22,126 nt of DNA. Source: Polymyxa betae (lineage: Eukaryota > Endomyxa > Phytomyxea > Plasmodiophorida > Plasmodiophoridae). The position numbers and the translations under genes are program-made. Location of the stretch: assembly GCA_003693705.1 (NCBI GenBank), contig RBZT01000394.1, positions 1 through 22,126 on the forward strand. The letters run 5' to 3'. Every line of letters starts with the position of its first letter. Within the stretch, counting starts at the first letter, position 1. Of the stretch, positions 9,365 to 17,651 are shown piece after piece. The notes beneath the pieces are model-generated. The model was not told where the DNA came from. It ran no database searches and was given only the letters and a program-made list of their open reading frames with translations.

Positions 9365-10173
9365 CGATCTGTCTGCCATCATAGAATCCTTTTCAGATCA
9401 AGCGATGCCGATAGGTTTCCTGCTTTCTGGATAAAGCTCTTTTGCTGATCGAACGACGAAACAATTCGATACATTTAGTGTTACAAGAGTATCAAATAAT
9501 TTACTTGATAACTAAGGCCGTCGGAGACAGGCCGACCCTAACCAGGTGGCCTATTTGGCAGGTGGTCGGATCGAACCTTTATGGAGTACGTGATCCCAAC
9601 TCCTTCCATTGACCTATTTGAATGTTATGGAGGTATTACCCTCTACCTGTAGTCCGGCATGGGTTCTGTAAGCTCATCGTGTATCGTGTGGTAATCGAAA
9701 CGTCTCTTTGCTCTGCAGCCTTCACCTCCTGCATTCAGCAATGGAGTTGGGATCTTTCACTCCTGCATCTCGTTTCCATCAAAATTGGCGAAGTAGTCTG
9801 AGGTTACCTCTGGAGACATGCAGATTGCGGTCAGCTTCCAGAGCCGGACGTTCTTTGGCTGTAAACGTCCATCGCCCCATCAGTGGATGGTTTAAAAGCC
9901 TGATAGCTGAAGCCGTGATCAACTCCACGCGGCCGGCTCACTGGTAAGTTCGGCTTCAGTATAAGCAATCAGTCGATTCCCCGAAATTTGCTTCCGTTAT
10001 ATGGATGCCTGACGAATCGTGGGTTGCAACGAAACCAGGAGACTAACTCCGGCATACGTATACTGTAATATAAAAAATTCAAAAAACATCGCTCTGTTTA
10101 TTATCGATCTTTAGTGAATTATACCAGCTATAACAAAACTATCAATCGCGCAACTGAGTTGGAAGGTTCCCTT
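9365..10173. other. Non-coding stretch with a tRNA-B-box-like motif
   Basis: No gene is supported; the only frame (9708-9947) has no recognisable product. On the minus strand near 9565-9615 there is a GGTTCGATCC motif like a pol III B box, about 35 nt after a loose A-box-like TAGGTCAATGG. A cloverleaf cannot be folded convincingly, so it may be a decayed tRNA or SINE-like relic, or chance. A GGTAAGT donor-like site occurs near 9944. Confidence 0.3.
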
Positions 10174-10280
10174 CTATTAAGCGACGATTGCACAGCCCTG
10201 GCTTGACCTGTCTTGTTTTCCGTTTGACCACCGTTAAACAGGACACGACAGGACAGGGCTGCGCAATCGTCGCTCAATAG
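10174..10280. repeat. 107-bp foldback (inverted repeat with 27-nt arms)
   Basis: The arms 10174-10200 and 10254-10280 are reverse complements at 25 of 27 positions, with a core of GCGACGATTGC and CAGCCCTG. The 53-nt interior also pairs in part (CCTGTC with GACAGG), so the transcript would form one long hairpin. No target duplication is visible at its edges. It could be a tiny MITE, a structured non-coding RNA or a small-RNA precursor. Confidence 0.75.
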
Positions 10281-10888
10281 CCACCAGTGGCTTCATGTGG
10301 GAGCAGCCTCTTGAGCGGGCTGCGCGACAGCGGCCTCTTCATCGTCTTGAGGTCTGACGGCAGCTATTCAATTGACCTACGATTGCTCTGTTGGGATGCT
10401 GGGTGCGAAGTCCTAGACGATGGATGCGATAAACTCAAACAACACAATCTCACACTTGGTGTGTATAGCTACTCTGATTTATTCAATATGTTTGTCGCAC
10501 TTAGAAAGTCCGCAGAATGTTCCACGCATGTTTCCACTGGAGCGGGGTGCGGCCATCTTACTCACTAGAATGTTCCGAACACTCCAACATGCTCAACGTT
10601 CAATAAGTTGTTCGTATTTTTCAATTGATTTCAAATTGATTTACAGTACACAGTAGTCATTTGTTTTGAGAATGGCTATTTTGAAGAGGCCTGATTGTAA
10701 GGTCAAATGAAATTTTCCCGGTCTGATTTTCTCATTTCTGAGCCACTGAGGTCTGAGGAGGCTCCACGGGTGCGGCCTGTTTTAGGATTTAGGGTGTCGC
10801 TCGTGACCAGATTTCTTTGGAACTAAGTCATCGATAAGACGACATCATCGCAGTTCGTAAAACTGTTTTTGATTTGTCACTTTTTATG
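10281..10888. other. Intergenic stretch without a supported gene
   Basis: Short frames of up to 93 codons have no recognisable product. A decayed telomere-like TTTAGGATTTAGGGT lies near 10783-10797. Nothing else is recognised. Confidence 0.35.
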
Positions 10889-11943
10889 TCAAAAGTCATG
10901 TGATTGTATCCCAGCAGTAGTGTATGTATAGCGATGGTGCTTCGCCTGACGAAGGCGATTTGGATAGGATTGGATTGGATTGGATTGCACTATTTGTTCG
11001 CACATTTCGGTGGAGTGGGCGTGGTCCTGAACATACATCCAGGTTCTCTTACTTCAATATTTCAGAGATAATTCAGCCCTAGTTATTCTATCGTAGTTCA
11101 GCCCTACAGAGGAATTAGTGATATTGACAGTGAAGGCAGCCAACTGTTGGCCCAATCCTACAGGGAGTTGAACCCTGTACCTTCAAACTGCTGTCTTTAT
11201 CCCCTGCTGGATTTCCAGCTTTCTCAAATATCGCGGCTATATACACAGCAATTCTTCGCAGCTTTTCGCAGCCGTTTTCCCATAATACTGCTATGTTTCC
11301 AAAATGCGTCGTTGAAATTGAGTTTGCGGGCCTGGTTGTATTGGCTCCGGTATTTGCCTAGTTTCTGTTGTAGTTCAGGGCATTGGATTAGTAGGTGCTC
11401 AAGCGTTTCGCTCTCATTTGAACAAAAGCGACATGCGTCATCAGATTCAATTCCAATATTTTTCAGATGTGATTTGCATCGAGTATGTCCTGTACGGGCT
11501 CGATTCAGGAGTGGTCTGTTGTGTTTTACTCGTAATTGAATTAGGATGGGTCTGGTTTGCAAGACTATTATACCGCATTGGAATGGAGTGCGCTCCGGAA
11601 ATCCATTAAACTGACTCGGTTTGATATCTGTAAATAGGTAGCGCTGCATATTTTTTCGTGCATCGATAGGAGCTGAGTACTGATCATGTTGCTGACGAAG
11701 GCGAGTCACCAAGAGCAGTTGTCCACGCCAAACCAGAGGTGAAGCAGGATAGTCGCTGCTGTGGAACATGCTCCGTACTCGACCATAACGACAGGCAACG
11801 ACATCAGGGACTACTAAGAAGGCTGAGGTCTTAACCCGATTTACGCTTTGGCTCAGCTTGCGGTCGACGATGGTCAGGAGGACTTCGATCGTCCGACACA
11901 GGTTTAGATAGCTACGAACTAGGAAGCAGTCAGCGGCAGCTCC
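10889..11943 (-). pseudogene. Unidentified reading frame interrupted by LINE fragment B
   Basis: On the minus strand a frame is open from 11943 to 11692 (84 codons, including SYLNLCRTIEVLLTIVDRKL and MFHSSDYPASPLVWRGQ). It ends exactly in the right-hand copy of the LINE target duplication. On the left of the element the same frame resumes after the left copy and reaches a stop at 10889-10891, giving a short natural-looking C-terminus of roughly 20 codons. A candidate acceptor (gcttcctag) lies near the 5' end, so it may be an internal or last exon. The product is not recognised. As sequenced, translation would run in frame from this protein into the LINE C-terminal domain. Confidence 0.45.
10946..11704 (-). 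mobile_element. 5'-truncated LINE fragment B with 13-bp target-site duplication
   Basis: The element (10959-11691) is flanked by identical 13-mers, CTGACGAAGGCGA, at 10946-10958 and 11692-11704. From its 5' end it encodes the C-terminal part of a LINE ORF, stopping at 11224-11226. This includes LLNRARTGHTRCKSHL and the zinc-binding pattern C-x2-C...ETLEHLLIQC, the usual C-terminal knuckle of Jockey/I-type non-LTR reverse transcriptases (known family feature). A 3' UTR follows, with a hairpin right after the stop (11206-11219) and a tRNA T-arm-like stem (11161-11177), then an AATCC-repeat tail (10959-10986). The reverse transcriptase core is absent, so the element is non-autonomous. Confidence 0.85.
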
Positions 11944-12166
11944 TCACCAGTTCCTGCTCAATGATAAAAGAAATGATCTTATTACTATACGCAGATGAAC
12001 TAAATAGAATGGTCGAATCCAACGGAATCAGCTAGCTTTTGGTGTGAGACCTTGTGAACGACTTTTTGCCATTCAACAAATAGAAAGGAACTCGAAAGCT
12101 GATACAGAATACTGTAAGCTAAATCAGCCTTTTAATTTTTCACGGGAGAATGGGAAAGATTTCTGT
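11944..12166. other. Short intergenic region
   Basis: This lies between the LINE-interrupted frame and the 3' end of the PH-domain kinase-like gene. No feature is recognised. Confidence 0.4.
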
Positions 12167-14189
12167 TTAAAGTGAATCGACAGGGAATGTGTTCTCTTCT
12201 AGGCAGACCTCAGGTGACGTCCTGCTCCACTGATCTGATACATTGGCGGATTTCTCACGATGCAATGCCATCGTCAACCGGGATATATAGGAGTTCCTCG
12301 GCAAACGTAGCTGAAACGGAACCAGGTGAGCTTTCGCTAACCAATTCATTTCCAGTGCATCTGCAGCAGAATATCTCCTGGAAGGATTCCAGCTTAAGAG
12401 ACGCTTTAAAGTAGTCCTCACTTCGCCTGAACATTGTGTTTTCGATAGGTCCAGTACGCTTTGTTTCGTCTGCAGTTGTCAGTAAGATAGCATTACAGCT
12501 CGAATCATGGCCTTACAACCTTAACATCGCGAAACGTTGAGCCGGGCGTTAGCAAACGATAAACGATAGCGCCGACACTCCACATATCAGCTTTGGGACC
12601 AACACGGTCACCCCTTTCAATCTCTGGAGCGATGTATGAGCGCGTCTCGCTATCTAACGCCGAGAAGAAGAACTTCCTCAACCCGATATCGACCAGCTTA
12701 CATTCAATCAAAAAGCGAGCCAGAAATCACTAACAAACAAGCTTTCATCTTAATTTACTTGTATTCATAGCTTTCCAGTGTAAAATGGAATGGAAACAAT
12801 AAAAAAGACTTTTAAAACTCTTAACGGCAATCAAAATGAACTTGATAAACAGTTAAAACCAACCTGAGCGCGATGCTGGCGCAGCGAATTTAAACGTAGG
12901 ATGATGTTAGCTGGACCCAAAGCCCTAAGCAAACACTTCAGAATTTGTTGCAGACATGATTAATTCATTACCCGAGAACAAGCCCATGACTATGCAGGAA
13001 TTTCAATCCAGATATCGCCTGGCGCATGATTAATGCCACACTATTGACAGATAGAGCACCAGAAGCGCCAATAATCTCATCCATACGAATCCAGTCTATA
13101 TGCACTTAGAAAATCCAATACCCTAACATTAAACCCTAATGGAAGACGACACAGCCGAGGCATTGAACAAAACATTGCCAGATTACGAGGGATATAACGC
13201 CTGATAATATAAATCTTATCATTGTCTTCGTATAAGGCTTCAGTTGCAGTCACATCGGGATGATCAGCGAACCGTAGCACGCCGGATTCGATTCGTAGGG
13301 CATGAAGATCGGTCTCTTGTACCACTATGATGAAAATAAGATAATTTGAATGTCGAAAAGAGCGAATACTAACTGAATTTATCGATATAATTCACCATAT
13401 AACGTTGGCCGGTGTGCGCGCCTTTGCATTCAAACACGTTCGGAAGGCATGGATGCACAACGCTGCTGATATGATAATGATCCTATTAAATTTGGTTATT
13501 ACAACAACGACCATTCAGATCCAGTTCTGCAGAAGAGCAGCACAGAAAAATGGGTTAAAAGTTACACAAAATGAAAATGTTTCGTCGATAATTAGCAAAA
13601 AGATGAAAATTTCGAGAAAAAATTCCAAATTTTTTAACAAGGTTTTACTGCAAGGATAAAATCGCGAGAAGCAATGCGGATAGCTTCAACCCAGCGATCG
13701 CGTTGTTCGGCATTATGCAGGTAGACTATACGAGTAAGATGACTTAGGTTCGAGACAATCTGGAATGCGAATCGTGGTCGTAAGGTGCCTCGAATGGAGT
13801 CGGCATAAGGATTGTCATCGTCCTGGATCGGGTGGCAAATAGCTCCAGATAGCGAGATCACAATATTCGGCTTCGGCGAAGTCTCGTTATGGAACGAGTA
13901 CAGCATGTTGTTCCTCAAAACAATCCAACGACGTTTCAGACGCTGGCGAATTACTCAGAAGATGTTAAGCCCATATAAACCCTGAACCTAACCATAAACC
14001 TGACCTATGTCGACATAAAAGTTTAATCATGCTAGACGTTAAGGTCAAAAAAGCAAATAGAAAAAGCAAATTATAATTCCCAAACGCTAACCAAATTGCC
14101 TGCAAAACCCGTGAAATAGAAAATCTTTTACATACTCTGAGAAACCAGGTCTGTTGATAGACATAGCCTTGCAGTGAGACAGGGTCCAT
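12167..14189 (-). CDS. PH-domain pseudokinase (multi-exon)
   Basis: An N-terminal PH domain is joined to a protein-kinase fold that lacks catalytic residues. Proposed exons: 14136-14189, 13649-13942, about 13374-13462, about 13151-13324, 12972-13095, 12864-12924, 12520-12696, 12167-12469. The PH domain runs from LQGYVYQQTWFLR through RLKRRWIVLRNN to RDRWVEAIRIA. In the kinase part, the VAVK motif reads RYMVNYIDK (Lys to Asn). The catalytic loop HRDLKPEN reads LGALGPAN, aligned without gaps from FLHSHG, so Asp and Lys are lost. DFG reads DIG. APE (YIAPEI), DMWSVGAIVYRLL and LLSWNPSRRYSAADAL are kept. The family resembles PH-fused AGC/CaMK-like kinases; a membrane-lipid-recruited scaffold is inferred. 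The junction between the PH exon and the N-lobe exon is unresolved, and exon 12520-12696 needs an AAG acceptor. Confidence 0.75.
13121..13140. repeat. Telomere-like repeats in a pseudokinase intron
   Basis: CCCTAACATTAAACCCTAAT lies in the intron of about 55 nt at 13096-13150. The coding strand reads as the G-rich strand. Confidence 0.75.
13977..14000. repeat. Degenerate telomere-like tract in the first pseudokinase intron
   Basis: AAACCCTGAACCTAACC and AAACC lie within the 193-nt intron at 13943-14135. They are imperfect and would be weak evidence alone. Confidence 0.45.
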
Positions 14190-14681
14190 ATACGTAGAGT
14201 TGCTTCTGCCTTCGTCAATAATTTCTTGAGAATGGCATCTGCATGTAAAATCGAAGCTGCTACTGGAAGACGACCTGCAGCACAGCGTTAGGCATCCAGA
14301 TTCGTGTTTTCAGTCGACAAATACCAATCTTGAGGAGTCGAAGCGCGATCCAGAGATGCAAAACTGCCGGATTCGTGACTTTTCTGTCTGAGAGAAGTTA
14401 TTCAGCAAGACCAGAGATTTGCGATCTCGATAAATTACCGGAACTCTGGAAACACAATTCGATGAACACCCATGTTATCATCTTCTGGTACACAACTTTG
14501 AGCACAGAATTCACTTTCATGCATATGGAATTCAGGCATCTCGGAACATGGTGGAGGTGACGAAGCCGAAGATATAAACTGTTCCGAGCAGCTTCGAAGC
14601 AGACAGCAGGAGCGAACAGCGATATCCATAACAAAGTCTCGCAACTGGCCAAATGTGTCGTGCATCTCAACCTTTGGGAAT
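14190..14681. other. Region between two minus-strand genes
   Basis: This is the probable 5' region of the pseudokinase gene and 3' region of the EF-hand gene. Minus-strand frames are open through part of it, including one that continues upstream of the PH-domain ATG for about 65 codons, so an extra 5' exon cannot be excluded. No domain is recognised. Confidence 0.35.
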
Positions 14682-15400
14682 TCATTCAAACGATGAGAAG
14701 GATAACCGAGATGATAATACAAGATGATACAGGTCATCGAAATAGATGCAATCTCCAAAGCATTGATTTTGTTTCCGCTCGATGAATGACGATGCGATCT
14801 CTTTCGCCTGCTCAAAACTCCATAATTAATCGTTAAACATAACAAAAGATGAAAAACAAAAGATGAAGGATCTTCCAAACCGATAGTAGAAAGACGAACA
14901 GGTCGAAACATTACCTTCAGATCAGCGGTGATCATATAAGAATGATCAGTAATATTAACACCCATCAAATTACATGCACTGTCTATAATGGTGTCCAGAA
15001 TGTGGATCAATTCCGGGCGATGAATGCTAAGATCGTCAGTTGCATTAAAGATGGTCCGAATCAAATCAATCTGCAACCGACTCAGAAATGGCTCAGAAGC
15101 ATGCGAACAGGATAAAAAAATCGGAAATCTTCGTAAATTCAGAAAAAAGCAAAAAAAACGGACCTTATCAGCACTGTTGGCAGTCGTAAAGACACTCAAA
15201 GCAAGCAAGAAATGATTGTAGCTGATTCTGCCTTGATGAAAGGTGTCGAGCATGTTGAATACGTGATCAGCAAGACAGGGAGCAATCGCGAACAGTTTCA
15301 GGAAACTATCGCGACCGATGGTTGGGCTGTATCGAAGCGGAACGACCTCCTGGAATCGGCGCCTGACATTGACGAGATTGTCGACTGCCAGAACTACGCT
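14682..15400 (-). CDS. Calcineurin-B/NCS-like EF-hand protein with degenerate loops (5' partial)
   Basis: Three exons are supported: 15164-15400, 14915-15070 and 14682-14807, all phase 0 with GT-AG introns of 93 and 107 nt. Together they give 172 residues ending in TGA. The pattern matches helix-loop-helix EF-hand pairs: FNMLDTFHQGRISYNHFLLA, then SADK/IDLIRTIFNATDDLSI...PELI, then EIASSFIERK...IYFDDLYHLVL. The loops are degenerate: the first has Phe, Gln and His at positions 3, 5 and 12, and the second lacks the position-1 Asp and the Gly at position 6, so Ca2+ binding is doubtful. The first exon starts at an acceptor (gatcttag), so at least one 5' exon is missing and was not found. It is a candidate regulatory adaptor, on the same strand as the pseudokinase. 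Confidence 0.6.
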
Positions 15401-15673
15401 CTAAGATCACAAACAGAGCCAGATCCAGCAGCAATAACAAACTAACACAGTTTACAGAACGCAATCGATTTGGATAGGACAGACGACGTCATCAGGCCGC
15501 GATCTACACGATGCTCGGCTCGGCAGCAATCTCACAGCACCTCGGAATTCATAACATTTCTTCCGTCCTATTTGGACAAAACTGCGCAGCTGGTGGCTGG
15601 TTTGTTTTTTACGCATCTTTTGAGCATGCAAATTCATCATGTACAAAAAGTAAAGTTATTCGTTACCGTAACT
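15401..15673. other. Upstream or intronic region of the EF-hand gene
   Basis: The expected 5' exon was not recognised. Near 15465-15478 the sequence ATTTGGATAGGA resembles the end of the LINE fragment B tail but is not followed by element sequence. Short frames have no recognisable product. Confidence 0.35.
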
Positions 15674-15797
15674 GGCATAACACGACGCTTGTTTGAATCT
15701 GGTTTTCAAAATCCGCACGCAGAAATAATGAATGCGGCATAACACGACGCTTGTTTGAATCTGGTTTTCAAAATCCGCACGCAGAAATAATGAATGC
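15674..15797. repeat. Perfect tandem duplication, 2 x 62 bp
   Basis: The unit starting GGCATAACACGACGCTTG and ending AATAATGAATGC occurs at 15674-15735 and again, without any difference, at 15736-15797. Perfect identity in non-coding sequence indicates a very recent duplication or an assembly artefact. Confidence 0.95.
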
Positions 15798-16050
15798 AAA
15801 ATCTTTAAAGTGCGAACGTCTATCTTTACCAATGCCTCTCCGAATGTGAGACATCTATCAAAATTCCAGGTGGATTTCCGTTCCGATTGACAGCGTTGTT
15901 TTAGTCTCTGATATCTGTCATTTTATGTTTCGTCAGAGAGCCACCATGCATTAACTGCTGGAAATCTCTTCCATATTATTAGTGAATGAATCGACAGACA
16001 GTATTCCGAGTGATTTCCGACCATGATCTAGCTGCTTTAACAAGATCAGT
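15798..16050. other. Intergenic stretch
   Basis: No gene or RNA is recognised between the tandem duplication and the 3' end of the small membrane-protein gene. Confidence 0.4.
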
Positions 16051-16563
16051 TTAGTCTGCGTATCCCAGAATCAAGGGCAATGCGCTGGCCAGAATGATAC
16101 CAATCATCAGTGTGAATGGTTTCGTCACTCTGTAAACTCAAGGGACGTTATCAAATCGAGACACAAGCAAAGGCGTGAAATCGTCGAGCTCCTAACATTT
16201 ATCCATCAATGGTCACTCACCCGAAACCATCATAGAAATGATCAAAACCATCATACAGGAAATTGCATTGATGAGACAGTTGGAAGGTTCCCAAAAGCTG
16301 TTCAAGTAACTTGTGCAGTCTGTGCGGCTGCAAGCTACAAGCAATTAGAAGTGACATCGCGAGCGCGGTGTAATGCTACCAACAATGACGATCCCGAATC
16401 TGCTGCGGTTGCACACGTTGTCCTCGTATAACAAGATGCATTCACATACAAACCAAGAATACGATCGTAGCAATGCAAGTTGGTCGATGAAGTTTCTATC
16501 GAGTCGGGCAAATTCAATGAATTTTTGGTAAGATCTAGAATACACAATTCGCTCAGGCATCAT
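16051..16563 (-). CDS. Small membrane protein, possibly PEX11-like (exon structure incomplete)
   Basis: The two 3' exons are convincing. One ends at 16221 in HKLLEQLLGTFQLSHQCNFL followed by YDGFDHFYDGFG; it joins in frame (91-nt intron, gtgagt donor) to 16051-16129, encoding VTKPFTLMIGIILASALPLI and ending LGYAD. That is an amphipathic region followed by a C-terminal membrane segment. The arrangement 'LG.f..ahq..fLyD.....y..G' recalls the PEX11 peroxisome-proliferation family, though the usual long middle region is missing. Upstream, an open frame from 16563 (MPERIVYSRSYQKFIEFARL) is probably the 5' exon, but no splice pair joins it in frame cleanly. Identity is tentative. Confidence 0.35.
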
Positions 16564-17593
16564 TCAGATTTGTACCTCCGATCCAATGATTGTCCTCATC
16601 TTATACTTCCTTTTTTACAAATTTTGTATGAGAACAGTTTGAACTGATAATCTGATCACATTGTCCAGTTAATACTTCCAAAACATGAGATTTTCGACTG
16701 TGTACGTCCATAACAGAAATTCTTACTTTTAATTGGGCAGAAAGGTTAACCGGATTGGGACTTTATCTCGAATAAACATCTGATAAATCCGCGAGAATCG
16801 ACTATGTCTCGATCAATAATGGCATCATGCAACTGCTTCCAACACAAGAGATTCTCCACAGAGATCTTCAATGTCAAAAACTATTTCAATGCATCCAATC
16901 CAACCAGACGGATTCCGCACTCAGCTACGAACCTCGACCCTGCAGTCGCTCGAACCAGGACGTCGTAGAGGGACTCCGACGCAAGCAATGCAACGATTCT
17001 ATCAGGGGAACATCTCGTCGGTCGGCGTTGTCCGACTCCTTCCAATCTTTCAACAAACCCCATCTACTCGGAATAATCACATTCAATCGAATCGCAATAT
17101 CGCACGTTGTATTGCTGCGGCCAACTTACGATGAATGATGTTGCCATAAACATCAGCATAATTTCATCATCAGCCAATATATCCGAAATCAATCGATGAA
17201 TTGTTTAATGAATTTGGACAAACAGCATCTGCTGATTAATCGGTTGATATTCTGCTACTAAAGAGTATTTTGGGCTGCACTTTTGATCTTAAAGTGATAC
17301 AAAACAATCCGCATCTTTCAAACCCATGAACAGGGTTGCGCTTGTTAGATGCATAACGACCCAATGATGGGATCACCTCAGAGCGCATTGCTTCGATACG
17401 CTACTACACGATTAGCGGCTCTTGAGATCTCAGATATCGCTAATCCAATCGGAGGATGGAAGCTTTCCATTCTTGCTGCAGAATAACAACAAATATGAAG
17501 CATCAATAACAGAATCGCTGTTGTTCTGTGCCAGAATCCGCCGCAGCAGATAATATGAGAAGAGTACGGTCGTTGGCACCGCTCTGGGGACGT
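16564..17593. other. Region of about 1 kb without a supported gene, upstream of 7TM-RGS paralogue 2
   Basis: Overlapping frames of 60-103 codons occur on both strands at 16827-17138, none with a convincing product. One reads EILHRDLQCQKLF, which looks like a kinase HRDLK..N loop but has no other kinase motif around it. The last 400 bp are probably the promoter and leader of the 7TM-RGS gene. Confidence 0.35.
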
Positions 17594-17619
17594 CCATAGA
17601 TATTCGTGGATATCTATGG
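17594..17619. other. Perfect 10-bp inverted repeat in the 7TM-RGS leader
   Basis: CCATAGATAT, loop TCGTGG, then ATATCTATGG, ending about 30 bp before the chosen ATG (17652) and overlapping an upstream in-frame ATG at 17616. It could be a protein-binding palindrome or an mRNA hairpin affecting start choice. Confidence 0.6.
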
Positions 17620-17651
17620 AACTGACCAATCCTGAACGCCCTCACGACTCC

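Noticed and set aside
9560-9620. tRNA gene on the minus strand (GGTTCGATCC)
   Set aside because: Acceptor and T stems do not pair, and the A box is imperfect. Kept only as a B-box-like motif.
10157-10171. Relic of the PEX11-like exon (shared 15-mer AGTTGGAAGGTTCCC with 16278-16292)
   Set aside because: Similarity fades within a few codons on both sides; possible but not supportable.
15455-15480. Third LINE fragment (CGATTTGGATAGGA as in fragment B's tail)
   Set aside because: Only about a dozen bases match; there is no AATCC array, conserved hairpin or ORF piece next to it.
16827-16905. HRDLQCQK-like kinase catalytic loop on the plus strand
   Set aside because: No Gly loop, DFG or APE motif occurs in frame nearby and the surrounding translation is biased; a short match of this kind can arise by chance.
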